Part shown: positions 1-8,550 of the stretch, piece by piece | Position numbering within the stretch: position 1 is the stretch's first letter | How the letters are laid out: every line of letters begins with the position of its first letter | DNA from: Terrimicrobium sacchariphilum | GTDB lineage: Bacteria > Verrucomicrobiota > Verrucomicrobiia > Chthoniobacterales > Terrimicrobiaceae | Length of the DNA stretch: 64,000 bases | Reading direction: 5' to 3' | NCBI RefSeq assembly: GCF_001613545.1 | Contig: NZ_BDCO01000003.1 | Location: 372,001-436,000 of the forward strand | Notes under the pieces: model-generated | What the model saw: only the letters and a program-made list of their open reading frames with translations | Database searches by the model: none | What the model was told of the DNA's origin: nothing | Program-made: the position numbers and the translations under genes

Positions 1-200
1 GCCACGATTGCGCCGATAACGCCGCAGAGGTTGTGCATCACCGGATTGGAGACCGTCGTGGTACTGATGAGAGGCACCCATGCGGGAATGTCACGGGGAT
101 GATATGAGATCAGCGCCACGGGCAGCAGCAGAGCCACTCCCAGGAACAGCAGGCCGATCACCGCATCCCAGGTGCCGCGACGTTTTGGTTTGTTCGCCAT
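1..200 (-). CDS. ftsK: DNA translocase FtsK, N-terminal fragment (runs off left edge)
   Basis: Only the first 66 codons are in the window. A short basic N-terminus (MANKPKRRG) is followed by a hydrophobic segment at about residues 13-29, then a loop beginning SYHPRD and ending in HNLCGVIGAIVA. That matches the start of the FtsK/SpoIIIE four-helix membrane domain, where a 'SYDPxD' loop is followed by 'N-x-x-G-x-x-GA'. FtsK anchors at the septum and pumps chromosomal DNA during division. The ATG is preceded by a clear GGAGG Shine-Dalgarno about 6 nt upstream. The motor and gamma domains lie outside the window, so a shorter FtsK-like protein cannot be excluded. Confidence 0.8.
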   Translation of the reverse strand, partial: MANKPKRRGTWDAVIGLLFLGVALLLPVALISYHPRDIPAWVPLISTTTVSNPVMHNLCGVIGAIV

Positions 201-240
201 GAGAACCCTCCATCCTTCACGATTCCGGTCCCGGCGGCAA

Positions 241-263
241 CGCTGCAATTTGGAATTGCAGCG
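241..263. promoter_or_regulatory. 10-bp perfect inverted repeat between ftsK and manA
   Basis: CGCTGCAATT, a 3-nt TGG spacer, then AATTGCAGCG forms a perfect 10+10 palindrome. It sits 41 nt from the ftsK start and 30 nt from the manA start, inside the shared divergent promoter region. There is no U-run, so a terminator is unlikely. An operator or a structured leader is the better reading, which is inference. Confidence 0.5.
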
Positions 264-292
264 GGGCCGGGAGTCGGCGAAACGAGAGGGGT

Positions 293-1243
293 ATGTCTCT
301 GCAAGATTCTCTCGTCTTTGAGCCCCTCGCCATGGAACGCGTCTGGGGTGGCCGCCGACTCGAGGCGGTTTTCGGAAAACGCCTCCCCCAGGGGGCGCCG
401 ATCGGGGAGCTTTGGGAACTGGTCGACCGCGAGGACGCGCAGAGCGTTGTTCACCAGGGAGAATTGCAGGGGGCCACTCTCAATGAGCTTTGGAAAAATC
501 GCCGAGCCGAGGTTTTTGGTGAAGATTATGTCACCAGCGAGGCTCCTCGTTTCCCGATTTTGATCAAGCTGCTCGATGCTCGCGAGCGGCTTTCTGTGCA
601 GGTTCACCCACCGGTGAGCATGGCTGCAGCCCTGAATGGTGAGCCAAAGACCGAGATGTGGTACTTTGCCGACGCCCTGCCCGGAGCGACCATTTATGCC
701 GGGTTGAAGCACGGCGTCACCCGCGATCGCTTTGAGACGCTGCTCCGCGAGGGCCATGTGGCCGAGGCGCTGCACGTCGTGCCGGTTTCCACGGGCGACA
801 GCATTTTCATTCCCAGCGGACGCCTCCACGCCATCGGCGAGGGCAATGTCATCGTCGAGGTGCAGCAGAACAGCGACACGACCTACCGTGTCTTTGACTG
901 GAACCGCGTCGGCCTCGACGGTTCACCGCGCAAGCTGCACATCGAGGAGTCGATGGTCTCGACCGATTTTGCCGATTTCGAACCCGGCGTGCAGCACGTC
1001 GAGCAGGGTACCGTGGCCGAATGCCCGTACTTCAAGGTGGAGAAAGTGAGCCTCGAAGGCCGGATTCCCGCCATCGAAAACAACCGATTCGCCGTTTACA
1101 CCGTGCTCGAGGGCAAGGTGACGGTTGGCTCGCGGTCCTTCGTTCCCGGCGAGTTCTTCCTCGTCCCGGCCAGCTTTGCCTCGGCGACGCTCGCTCCGGT
1201 CGACGGCAAGGCCGTCGTCCTGCGCACGACCCTGCCGGTTTAA
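293..1243 (+). CDS. manA: Class I mannose-6-phosphate isomerase
   Basis: This 316-aa cupin enzyme interconverts mannose-6-phosphate and fructose-6-phosphate in the cytoplasm. The length fits the short Bacillus-type PMI. Zinc ligands are visible: the QVHPP motif (H105), the KTEMWY motif (E121) and the histidine in GRLHAIG (H179). The early LVFEPLAMERVWGG block is typical of the family. The ATG follows a GAGAGGGG ribosome site at short spacing. It is divergent from ftsK and converges on larB with only 6 nt between the stops. A second, more distant PMI-like cupin lies at 28546-29757, so this copy is probably the housekeeping enzyme feeding mannose into glycolysis or GDP-mannose synthesis. Confidence 0.92.
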   Translation: MSLQDSLVFEPLAMERVWGGRRLEAVFGKRLPQGAPIGELWELVDREDAQSVVHQGELQGATLNELWKNRRAEVFGEDYVTSEAPRFPILIKLLDARERLSVQVHPPVSMAAALNGEPKTEMWYFADALPGATIYAGLKHGVTRDRFETLLREGHVAEALHVVPVSTGDSIFIPSGRLHAIGEGNVIVEVQQNSDTTYRVFDWNRVGLDGSPRKLHIEESMVSTDFADFEPGVQHVEQGTVAECPYFKVEKVSLEGRIPAIENNRFAVYTVLEGKVTVGSRSFVPGEFFLVPASFASATLAPVDGKAVVLRTTLPV

Positions 1244-1249
1244 ACCACT

Positions 1250-1927
1250 CTAGTTTTCGCCCAGCCGGAGAATATCGTCGGCGGCGCAGGCGGCGCCGAA
1301 TCCGTTGTCGATATTTGTCACGGTCACGCCGCTGCCGCAGCTGTTGAGCATGCCCAGCAGCGCGGCGAGGCCGGAGAAATTCGCCCCATACCCCACGCTG
1401 GTGGGAACGGCGATGACGGGCCGCTGGACCAGCCCGGCGACTACGCTGGGCAGGGCGCCCTCCATTCCGGCGACCACGATCAGCACGCCGTGCGAGCGCA
1501 CGCGTCCCACCTCGCCCAGGAGGCGATGAAGTCCGGCCACGCCGACATCGTTGACCCGATCCACCGTGCGTCCGAAGGATTCCAGGCACACAGCCGCCTC
1601 CTCGGCCACCGGCAAATCCGCCGTGCCTGCACAAAGCACCCCGACGGACCATTTTTGCGGGGATAGCGTGGGTTCGCCGACCCGGATGCACCGGGCGCGC
1701 GGGTGAAATCTGGCCTCCGGCAGCTCGGCAACGACAGCCTGATACTGCTCATCGGTGGCGCGGGTCACCAGCACGCGCTGGCCTGCCTGCACGAGGGCTC
1801 GAGAGATTTCGGCCACCTCGCCCGGCAGCTTGCCGGGACCGAAAACCACTTCGGGACGACCGCAGCGACGCTCACGGTCGAGATCGACCCGGGCAAACCC
1901 CAGGTCGCGTACATCATCAGTGCTCAT
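1250..1927 (-). CDS. larB: LarB, pyridinium-3,5-biscarboxylic acid mononucleotide synthase
   Basis: This 225-aa protein has the AIR-carboxylase-like fold. LarB carboxylates and hydrolyses nicotinic acid adenine dinucleotide in the first step of nickel-pincer nucleotide synthesis, the cofactor of lactate racemase LarA and related epimerases. Visible signatures are FARVDLDRE near the N-terminus, SVGYGANFSG (177-186), the conserved cysteine in GMLNSCGSG (C197) and NIDNGFGA (205-212). An upstream in-frame start exists at 1969, but the ATG at 1927 places the family core at the N-terminus and gives an 11-nt overlap with the acetyltransferase gene. LarC, LarE and LarA are not in this window. Confidence 0.9.
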   Translation of the reverse strand: MSTDDVRDLGFARVDLDRERRCGRPEVVFGPGKLPGEVAEISRALVQAGQRVLVTRATDEQYQAVVAELPEARFHPRARCIRVGEPTLSPQKWSVGVLCAGTADLPVAEEAAVCLESFGRTVDRVNDVGVAGLHRLLGEVGRVRSHGVLIVVAGMEGALPSVVAGLVQRPVIAVPTSVGYGANFSGLAALLGMLNSCGSGVTVTNIDNGFGAACAADDILRLGEN

Positions 1928-2387
1928 TCTCGCGAAAGTACATGCGCATCGGCACCATGCCACTTTCAACGAAGCCGTTTTTGCGATAAAAATCCTTCTG
2001 CGGGGTATTGGGCTTGTCCGTCAGCAGGGTGATTCGCAGGAACTGCTTTTGGCGGGCGAAGTCGATGGCGTAGTTCAGCAGCTGGGTGCCATACCCCTGG
2101 CCGCGATGGTCGTGATGGACGATCAGATCCTCAAGGATAAGCACAAAGCCGCCCTCCGCCGTGCTGATGGTGATCAGCAGGTTGATCATGCCGATGATCT
2201 TGTTGGCATTGCGCAGGACAAAAATGCGTCCGCGCGAGGGCTGCTCGAGAATCAGACGCAGGCCGCGCATTTGCCGCTCGCGGTCCGGGCGGAAGTCCTC
2301 TTCCTGTGTGAACAGGTCATGGAGGAGGTTTGCCAGATCGGGCAGATCCTCCAGGGTCGCGGGTTCGATGCGCAGGCCTTCCATCAC
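1917..2387 (-). CDS. GNAT family N-acetyltransferase
   Basis: This 156-aa single-domain protein has GNAT features in order: beta-1 with IEPATLEDLPDLANLLHDLF, FVLRNANKIIGMINLLI, a central LEDLIVHHDHRGQGYGTQLLNYAIDFAR containing the acetyl-CoA pyrophosphate loop (R-G-Q-G-Y-G), and a C-terminal DFYRKNGFVESG strand. It would transfer an acetyl group from acetyl-CoA to an amine; the substrate is not evident. The gene is cotranscribed with larB (11-nt overlap), but this does not obviously connect it to nickel-pincer synthesis. Confidence 0.87.
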   Translation of the reverse strand: MMEGLRIEPATLEDLPDLANLLHDLFTQEEDFRPDRERQMRGLRLILEQPSRGRIFVLRNANKIIGMINLLITISTAEGGFVLILEDLIVHHDHRGQGYGTQLLNYAIDFARQKQFLRITLLTDKPNTPQKDFYRKNGFVESGMVPMRMYFRENEH

Positions 2388-2445
2388 AACCCTGCCTTTA
2401 TGTCACAACGGGGGCCGGGCTGCAATCATGCTGCACGACTATTAG

Positions 2446-4260
2446 TTAGCGTCGGCCAAATTTCCGGGCCAGTTCCGCGAAGGAAAACTGGATCATGGTG
2501 GGCCGGCCATCCGGGCTGGCATAGGGCAGGGCACAGCGCAGGAGATCGCGCACGAGCCGCTCGGGAAATCTCCGCGTCGGCGTTTGGGACGCGAGGCGCG
2601 AAACAGACCGGGCCAGCGCCTCGCGCAAGCCGCGTCCGGCGGATGTCTTGCCGGTCGCACGGGCGGCGTTGACCACTTCGTTCAGGAGCCGGGCGGGATC
2701 GCTGTTTTCCAGTCCGGCGGGCAAGCCATCGATGCGGACGGTGGCGTTGCCAAAGGGATCGAGGGAAAACCCCGCCTCCCGCAAATCAGCCAGGTGCTCG
2801 ATCACCCAGGCAAACTCCCGGGCGGGCAATTCGCACAAGGCGGGAATCAGGAGGTGCTGGCAGGCCGCGCCGCCAGATTCCATGCCTTTCACCAGAGCCT
2901 CAAAAAGGATGCGTTCCGCCGCTGCTCCCTCGTCGAGCAGGACCATGCCCTCGTCACCTTCCAGTACGAGGTAACGGTCGCCTAGCGTGCCGAGGATGCG
3001 GTACGGCAGGGCCTCGTCCGATGGGGAGGGGGCGAGATCGCGCGAGGATGCGGAAGCCGGAAAAGCCTCCGCCATCGGCTCGGGAATCGGCGCTGGGGGC
3101 GGCGGCTCCGGGGTGAGGACGAAATCCACCTGTGGCGCAGGCGCGGCAAAGGCCCGCCGCGAGGGGGCGGTGGGTTCCGGCGCGGCAGGCGCGGGTTTCG
3201 CGGTTGGCGTGGGCGTTTCCCCGCGCGGCGGAGCCGGTGCAATTACCGGTGTGGGAGCAGCCGGCCGCCGGGTGCGGGTGATCACTCCACGCGCCGCCTC
3301 GTAGACGGCCCGTTTCAGGAGATCGGGCTGGCGCAAGCGGACCTCACGCTTGGCGGGGTGCACGTTGCAGTCGACCCATTCCGGGTCCATCTCGATGACC
3401 AGGACGGCTGGCGGATGTTCTCCGCGCGGGATGGCATCGGCATAAGCTTCGCGGAGCGGCTGCTGGACGGTGGCGCAGACGATGGGGCGGCCGTTGAGAA
3501 TGACATGCTGCTGGAGACGGTCGCGACGCCCCTGGCCGGGACGGGCGAGATACCCGGATATGGCAAAACCTTCTCCGACCACCTGCTCGATCTCATCCAG
3601 CCGGTCGAGGAAATCCTGCCCATAGAGGTCGCGGATGCGCACGGCGAGTTCCTTTGCCTGTGGCAGCGAGCGGACGGTCTTGCCATCCCGGCGGCACTCG
3701 AAGGCCACCTTGGGATTGGCCAGCGCGATGGCCTCGATCCCATGGACGATATGGGCCGACTCGGTTTCCTCGCCCCGGAGGAATTTTCGCCGGGCCGGGA
3801 GGTTGAAAAACAGGTCGCGCACCTCGATCTGGGTGCCGGGGGGTGCGCCGATCTCGCGGACGTCCTCGGTTTTTCCGCCGGAAACCCGCACCTCCACGCC
3901 CATGTCGGCGGTGTGTTCCCGGGTGACGAGGCGGAAATGCGACACGCTGGCGATGCTGGGCAGGGCCTCGCCCCGGAAGCCCATCGTGCGCACCGTCATC
4001 AGGTCGATTCCCTGGCGGATCTTGCTCGTGGCGTGGCGTTCCAGGCAGAGAAGGGCGTCCTCGCGATCCATGCCGCAACCGTCGTCCCGTACGGTCACCT
4101 GCCTCGCACCGCCTCGCTGAAACTCGACCCAGATGCGCCCGGCTCCGGCGTCGAGGCTGTTCTCCACCAGCTCTTTTACGAGGGAGGCAGGGCGCTCGAC
4201 GACCTCTCCAGCCGCGACCTGGCTGGCTACTTCATCGGCGAGTACGCGAATTTTTCCCAT
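2446..4260 (-). CDS. mutL: DNA mismatch repair protein MutL with degenerate endonuclease motifs
   Basis: The protein is 604 aa from the ATG at 4260, where MGKIRVLADEVASQVAAGE begins exactly like known MutL proteins; an upstream in-frame start at 4326 is rejected. The GHKL ATPase motifs are intact: ELVENSLDAGA, RDDGCGMD, and TMGFRGEALPSI. A proline/alanine-rich linker (roughly residues 335-415) leads to the MutL dimerisation domain. The usual endonuclease motif DQHAAHER reads DEGAAAER (about 443-450), CPHGRPT reads SPDGRPT (about 582-588), and the intervening ACxxA block has no cysteine. The protein therefore looks like a matchmaker without the metal site. It is divergent from the Fe-S carrier gene with 56 nt between starts. 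Confidence 0.93.
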   Translation of the reverse strand: MGKIRVLADEVASQVAAGEVVERPASLVKELVENSLDAGAGRIWVEFQRGGARQVTVRDDGCGMDREDALLCLERHATSKIRQGIDLMTVRTMGFRGEALPSIASVSHFRLVTREHTADMGVEVRVSGGKTEDVREIGAPPGTQIEVRDLFFNLPARRKFLRGEETESAHIVHGIEAIALANPKVAFECRRDGKTVRSLPQAKELAVRIRDLYGQDFLDRLDEIEQVVGEGFAISGYLARPGQGRRDRLQQHVILNGRPIVCATVQQPLREAYADAIPRGEHPPAVLVIEMDPEWVDCNVHPAKREVRLRQPDLLKRAVYEAARGVITRTRRPAAPTPVIAPAPPRGETPTPTAKPAPAAPEPTAPSRRAFAAPAPQVDFVLTPEPPPPAPIPEPMAEAFPASASSRDLAPSPSDEALPYRILGTLGDRYLVLEGDEGMVLLDEGAAAERILFEALVKGMESGGAACQHLLIPALCELPAREFAWVIEHLADLREAGFSLDPFGNATVRIDGLPAGLENSDPARLLNEVVNAARATGKTSAGRGLREALARSVSRLASQTPTRRFPERLVRDLLRCALPYASPDGRPTMIQFSFAELARKFGRR

Positions 4261-4316
4261 CGAAACAACTTTGCTGCCGTTTGACTTCGCACGGTTTCGT
4301 CCATAAGAAAAGAGTT

Positions 4317-4664
4317 GTGATCTCACTCACTTCCAACGCGGCCGCCCAACTGCGCATTCTCGTGCAGGAGAAAGGCCTGGATGTCAGCGCGGCCGGATTG
4401 CGGCTCGCCGTCGAAAAAGGCGGCTGTGCCGGTCTTCAATATGCCATGACCATCGGCGCTCCCGTCGAGGGCGACCTGGAGGTGGAGCACGAGGGCGCGC
4501 GGCTTTTTGTGGATCGCGACAGCCTGGAATATCTCGACCAATGCGTGATTGATTACGAAGACGGCTTGTCCGGCGCGGGATTTCGGATAAGAAATCCCCG
4601 GGCAGCACGCAGTTGCGGGTGCGGGACATCCTTTGAACCGACCCCGGAAGCGGCGGGTTCCTGA
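4317..4664 (+). CDS. A-type iron-sulfur carrier (HesB/IscA/SufA/ErpA family)
   Basis: This is a 115-aa protein with the three family cysteines: KGGCAGLQY (C37) and the C-terminal SCGCG pair (C100, C102). These hold or transfer an Fe-S cluster to apo-proteins. I chose the GTG at 4317 because it is preceded by an AAGAAAAGAG purine tract and the protein then starts ISLTSNAA, the usual N-terminus. A longer TTG start at 4281 exists but adds a non-homologous leader and overlaps the mutL promoter. There are no isc or suf neighbours. The gene precedes the next one by 20 nt. Which A-type subtype it is cannot be decided by eye. Confidence 0.88.
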   Translation: MISLTSNAAAQLRILVQEKGLDVSAAGLRLAVEKGGCAGLQYAMTIGAPVEGDLEVEHEGARLFVDRDSLEYLDQCVIDYEDGLSGAGFRIRNPRAARSCGCGTSFEPTPEAAGS

Positions 4665-4684
4665 TTTAATTTACCAGAGCATTC

Positions 4685-6172
4685 ATGGCCTTTGATTCCC
4701 GCGGAAGAGGACGGCGACCGGTAAGCCGATCAGCCGGATTTTCCTCGTTCGATGACGACGAACCCCCACGCAGTGGCGGAGGGAATCTGTTCCTCTGGAC
4801 CATCATTCTCCTGCTCCTCGTCGGGTTTGCCCTGTTCTGCTGGATCTTCAGCTTTTATGTCTTTGGCCACCCGGAGAAGAGCTTCAGCTACTCGATCCTG
4901 ACCAAGCTGAAGAAGCTCGAGCCGCTCAAGCGTTTTGAGATCACGGCCGCGCCCCGGGGCGAATTCCTCACCGCCAACCAGTTGGCCGACCGCTATGGCC
5001 GCATGACGGATCGCGAGCTGGAGCGCGCCAGCGAGGTGCTGCTGCGCAACTACCTGCGCAATTACAAGCTCACCCAGGATCGCGTGCCCTACATCGTGGG
5101 CTCGTTCAACATTCTCGATTCTTACGAGTTGAATGACAAAAACCTCTTCCCGTCGGGCGTCGTGGCTCTGGCCCAGTCGACGGAGAATGGCGGCGTGCTG
5201 CTCGAGCATGTCTTTACCGCCAACAAAGAGGACGTGCTCACGCTCCAGCGCATGCTGCTGACCGGGCTCGACCTGAAGCTGGACCGCACGCTCGATCTTT
5301 CCGCCATCATCAACGTGAAGCGGCTCAAGGATGGCCGGCTCCAGTTCACCGCCGTGCCGATCCTTTATGGCAGCTATGCCTCCAGCACAGGGCCGGGAAC
5401 GTTTTCCCTGACTCCTCCCACCAATCTCGACATGGCTTCCGGTTTGCCGGTCCTCGACGACAAAATGGTGGCCGAGGCCAACCAGAAATACTCATCGTAC
5501 CGGCTGCGCGTCGGTCTCGACAACACCAAGGCCGGAACCGCGGGCAATACCAACGTTCGCAGGCCCCAGGCCCAACTCGTACGCGTCGAGCGCCCCAAGC
5601 TTGCGGATGAAAGTGCCGAGACGCCGCCTATTCCCACGCCGACGCCGGCTCCGGCAGAGCCTCAGGTCAAGCCGGCAGTCCCCGTCATTGCGGGAGCCGA
5701 GCCGCCGACCCCGACCCCAACCGAAGCGGGCGCGTCGCCCACCCCGGCTTTTGCCGGGACTCCGACTCCCTCCCAGGAATCCATCGCCAATACGGGCAGT
5801 GGCAACTGGCCGACCTACTCGCCGGGCCAGATGCCTCGAGGTCGCCTTTCCAATATCCCCGACATGACAGAACTCGCTGGGCGAGGTCTCGCGGGTGAAC
5901 GTATCTACCTCCAGGGAAATTTTGTCGTTACAGCTGCAGGTCAGAACCGCGCCGTCCTTCGCGCAAACAGCGGTCTTTCCGAGACTCTCGGGATCGGTGG
6001 AAAAAGCTCGAATACCCGCATCATTGTTGAGTATCCGTCGGGGACCAAGCCCCCTACGGAAGGAGCGACCTTCAGCCGCGATTCACGCCGTCCGTTCCTC
6101 ATCACCGACGTAAGAAAGGGCACTGACGGCCAGGTCAATGTGTATGTTCGTGAAGTCACCCGCGGTCAGTGA
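4685..6172 (+). CDS. Membrane-anchored protein of unknown function with Pro/Thr-rich linker
   Basis: I do not recognise this 495-aa protein. It has an Arg/Ser-rich cytoplasmic N-terminus (1-33), one strong transmembrane helix at about 35-60 (NLFLWTIILLLLVGFALFCW), and an exported domain (about 65-295) with motifs such as ANQLADRYGRMTDRELERASEVLLRNYLRNY and IVGSFNILDSYEL. A low-complexity PTPTP-rich linker follows (about 310-370), then a C-terminal beta-rich domain (ERIYLQGNFVVTAAGQNRAVLR). The layout suggests an inner-membrane protein with a periplasmic domain. It overlaps the start of the methyltransferase gene by up to 35 nt, so the two are translationally linked. No catalytic motif is visible. 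Confidence 0.75.
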   Translation: MAFDSRGRGRRPVSRSAGFSSFDDDEPPRSGGGNLFLWTIILLLLVGFALFCWIFSFYVFGHPEKSFSYSILTKLKKLEPLKRFEITAAPRGEFLTANQLADRYGRMTDRELERASEVLLRNYLRNYKLTQDRVPYIVGSFNILDSYELNDKNLFPSGVVALAQSTENGGVLLEHVFTANKEDVLTLQRMLLTGLDLKLDRTLDLSAIINVKRLKDGRLQFTAVPILYGSYASSTGPGTFSLTPPTNLDMASGLPVLDDKMVAEANQKYSSYRLRVGLDNTKAGTAGNTNVRRPQAQLVRVERPKLADESAETPPIPTPTPAPAEPQVKPAVPVIAGAEPPTPTPTEAGASPTPAFAGTPTPSQESIANTGSGNWPTYSPGQMPRGRLSNIPDMTELAGRGLAGERIYLQGNFVVTAAGQNRAVLRANSGLSETLGIGGKSSNTRIIVEYPSGTKPPTEGATFSRDSRRPFLITDVRKGTDGQVNVYVREVTRGQ

Positions 6173-7292
6173 CCTGATCGCGCGGGAGATTGATGCTTCC
6201 GGGCCGATTTCGTTCGCAAGGTTCATGGAGCTTGCGCTCTACGAGCCTGGAGACGGTTATTATGCCAGCGGCAAGGTCCGGATCGGGAAGCAGGGTGACT
6301 TTTTCACGAACGTCAGCGTGGGGGCGTTTTTCGGGCGCCTGCTGGCCGGGCAGCTTGTCGAGGTATGGGAAAGGCTGGGACGACCTGGAGATTTCACGGT
6401 GGTGGAGCAGGGTGCGCATGACGGCACCCTTGCAGCCGATGTGGTGAGCGCCTTGTCCGAGCTTCTTCCGGGCGGCTTTCGTTACCTGATTATCGAGCCG
6501 GCATCATTTTGGCGGACGGAACAGGAAAAGGTGCTGGGCCGCTTCGGCGACCGGATCGGCTGGGTTGACGATGTTTCCCGCTTGCCGCGGTTTCGTGGCG
6601 TGCACCTTTCCAATGAACTGGTCGATGCCTTGCCATTTCATCTGCTTCAATCCCAGGGCGATGGGTGGCGGGAACTGATGGTCATTCGCGCGGGAGACGG
6701 ATTTGCTTTTCAATCAGCTGATACCGACGTGATTCCGCCCGCATTGCCTGAGCGCCCTGAGGGGGTCCTGCTGGAGGTTCGGCCCGCTGCCGTGGCCTGG
6801 CTGGCATCCATGGCCGAGCGGCTGGAAGCCGGGATGATACTCATCATCGACTACGGGTACACCCGTGAGAATCTGTGGGCCGAGCATCGCACGCGCGGTA
6901 CGTTTTCCTGCTACTCCGGACACCGGCGGGACGATGATGTATTGTCGAACCCTGGCTCCAAGGACATCACCTCGCATGTTGACTTCACGCAACTTGCCGA
7001 CGAGGCGGGGAGGCTGGGCCTCGGTGTCGAGGGGTTTGCCGACCAGCACCATTATCTCGTGGGTGCGTCGGAAACCTACCTTCGCTCGCTTGAGGGTTCC
7101 GCACCAGTGGGCGAATCGCGTAAAGCCCTGCGCAACCTCCAGACGCTCATTCATCCCGAGAGCATGGGCCGTCAGTTTCATTACCTCGGTCTGGTGAAAG
7201 ATCTCCCGCCTCCTGCCGCGTCGGGCTTTCGTTATGCCAGAGGGACGGCGGCATTGCTGGAATCCGTCGCCGCCATGAGGGTTCGGGCATAG
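6138..7292 (+). CDS. SAM-dependent methyltransferase, MidA/NDUFAF7 (DUF185) family
   Basis: This 384-aa protein matches the DUF185 family. Its motifs are an N-terminal GPISFARFMELALYEPGDGYY block, GKQGDFFTNVSVGAFFGRLLA, a SAM-binding VVEQGAHDGTLAADVV, HLSNELVDALPFH, and LIIDYGY. Eukaryotic NDUFAF7 methylates an arginine of respiratory complex I; the bacterial substrate is generally unknown. Two ATGs compete (6138 and 6144). The second is better spaced from an AGG at 6132-6134, and the difference is only two residues. It overlaps the unknown membrane protein upstream, so the two are probably one operon. Confidence 0.87.
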   Translation: MCMFVKSPAVSDLIAREIDASGPISFARFMELALYEPGDGYYASGKVRIGKQGDFFTNVSVGAFFGRLLAGQLVEVWERLGRPGDFTVVEQGAHDGTLAADVVSALSELLPGGFRYLIIEPASFWRTEQEKVLGRFGDRIGWVDDVSRLPRFRGVHLSNELVDALPFHLLQSQGDGWRELMVIRAGDGFAFQSADTDVIPPALPERPEGVLLEVRPAAVAWLASMAERLEAGMILIIDYGYTRENLWAEHRTRGTFSCYSGHRRDDDVLSNPGSKDITSHVDFTQLADEAGRLGLGVEGFADQHHYLVGASETYLRSLEGSAPVGESRKALRNLQTLIHPESMGRQFHYLGLVKDLPPPAASGFRYARGTAALLESVAAMRVRA

Positions 7293-7465
7293 GTTTTTCG
7301 CCTCACTGTAAACTGTTTGACCAGAAATCGATGTTTGCTTGTGGGTATGGGTAAAGACTGTTGCTTTATGGGCTTGGGTCCATTTTCGACGGTGGCACAA
7401 ACGATGCCTTCGGTAGCACGGGCTTGTCTGATTATTGCAAAGTCCTAGGCTGAGGCCACACCCAG

Positions 7466-8497
7466 ATGATGCCCATGAATTCGTTTTTCCGGAGCGCGGT
7501 CGCCCGCGCGCCCCGATCCATCAGCCATTCCCTCCTGCTGGCCATGGTGCCAGTGCTGCTTTCCTCCCGACTCTGTGCCGCCGATGAGGGCAAGCCCGGG
7601 GATCAGTCCGTCAAGGTTCTCACCGTCGGAAACAGCTTTGCCGACGACGCCTGTGTACTTTTGCCGGCCCTGGCCAAGGCTGGCGGGAAAGATCTGGTTC
7701 TTGTGCGCGCAAATCTCGGCGGACATTCCCTCGCCCAGCACGTAGGCTACCTCCAGGCCTACGAAGCAAATGCCGACGATCCGAAGGGCAGCCCGTATAA
7801 CGCACCCGCCTACCTCGCAACTGGCGACAAAAAGAAGATCAACCTCAAAGCCATCCTCGCGAGCAAGCCATGGAACTTCGTCACGATCCAGCAGGTCAGT
7901 AACAACAGCTTCCAGGAGGAGACCTACGAACCCTTCGCGGGCATCCTTATTGACTATATCCGCAAGAACGCTCCGACCGCCGAGATCCTCATCCAGCAAA
8001 CTTGGGCGTATCGCGAGGATCACGAGATGTTCAAGGACGGCAAGCTGAACCAGCAGTCGATGTACGCGGGACTCAAGGCTGCCTATGACAAGCTTGCCCA
8101 GCGTTACAGCCTGCGGATCATTCCTTCTGGCGATGCCTATCAGGCCGCGCGCAAGCTTCCTCGCTGGACGTTCTCCTTTCCCGATCCGAAGTTTGACTAT
8201 AGCAAGCCGGCACCCGGCACCTTGCCCGACCAGCATGCCAGCCTGAACGTCGGCTGGAAGTGGGATAAGGACAAGACGACGAACGAGCCCAAGCTTGTCC
8301 TCGATGCGAAGCACTCCAATCTCTACGGGCGCTTCCTTATCTCCTGCGTCTGGTACGAGGTCATCTTTAATGACAGCGTGCTAAACAACCCTTTCGTTCC
8401 TGAAGGCATGTCACCCGAGGACGCCATGATTCTGCGTCAGGTGGCTCATGAAGTGGTCGCCGCTCGCAAAGCCACCGAGGCTACGCTCAAGCCGTAG
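7466..8497 (+). CDS. Exported DUF4886 / SGNH-like hydrolase
   Basis: This 343-aa protein has an N-terminal signal peptide (basic start, hydrophobic SLLLAMVPVLLSS, cleavage near LCAA|D at about 40). The mature part starts with VKVLTVGNSFADDA, which corresponds to block I of SGNH esterases with GNSF replacing GDS. It continues with NLGGHSLAQHV and WNFVTIQQVSNNSF. This is the DUF4886 pattern, commonly encoded near polysaccharide-degradation genes and probably acting as a carbohydrate esterase in the periplasm; that activity is inference. It has its own 173-nt upstream region, in which I see no convincing promoter or operator, and is followed 119 nt later by a sugar isomerase gene with its own operator. 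Confidence 0.82.
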   Translation: MMPMNSFFRSAVARAPRSISHSLLLAMVPVLLSSRLCAADEGKPGDQSVKVLTVGNSFADDACVLLPALAKAGGKDLVLVRANLGGHSLAQHVGYLQAYEANADDPKGSPYNAPAYLATGDKKKINLKAILASKPWNFVTIQQVSNNSFQEETYEPFAGILIDYIRKNAPTAEILIQQTWAYREDHEMFKDGKLNQQSMYAGLKAAYDKLAQRYSLRIIPSGDAYQAARKLPRWTFSFPDPKFDYSKPAPGTLPDQHASLNVGWKWDKDKTTNEPKLVLDAKHSNLYGRFLISCVWYEVIFNDSVLNNPFVPEGMSPEDAMILRQVAHEVVAARKATEATLKP

Positions 8498-8550
8498 GAG
8501 GCCGCCTTTCTTCCGCTGGCCTACGATTGCCTTGGCTTGCGGGAATTAAG

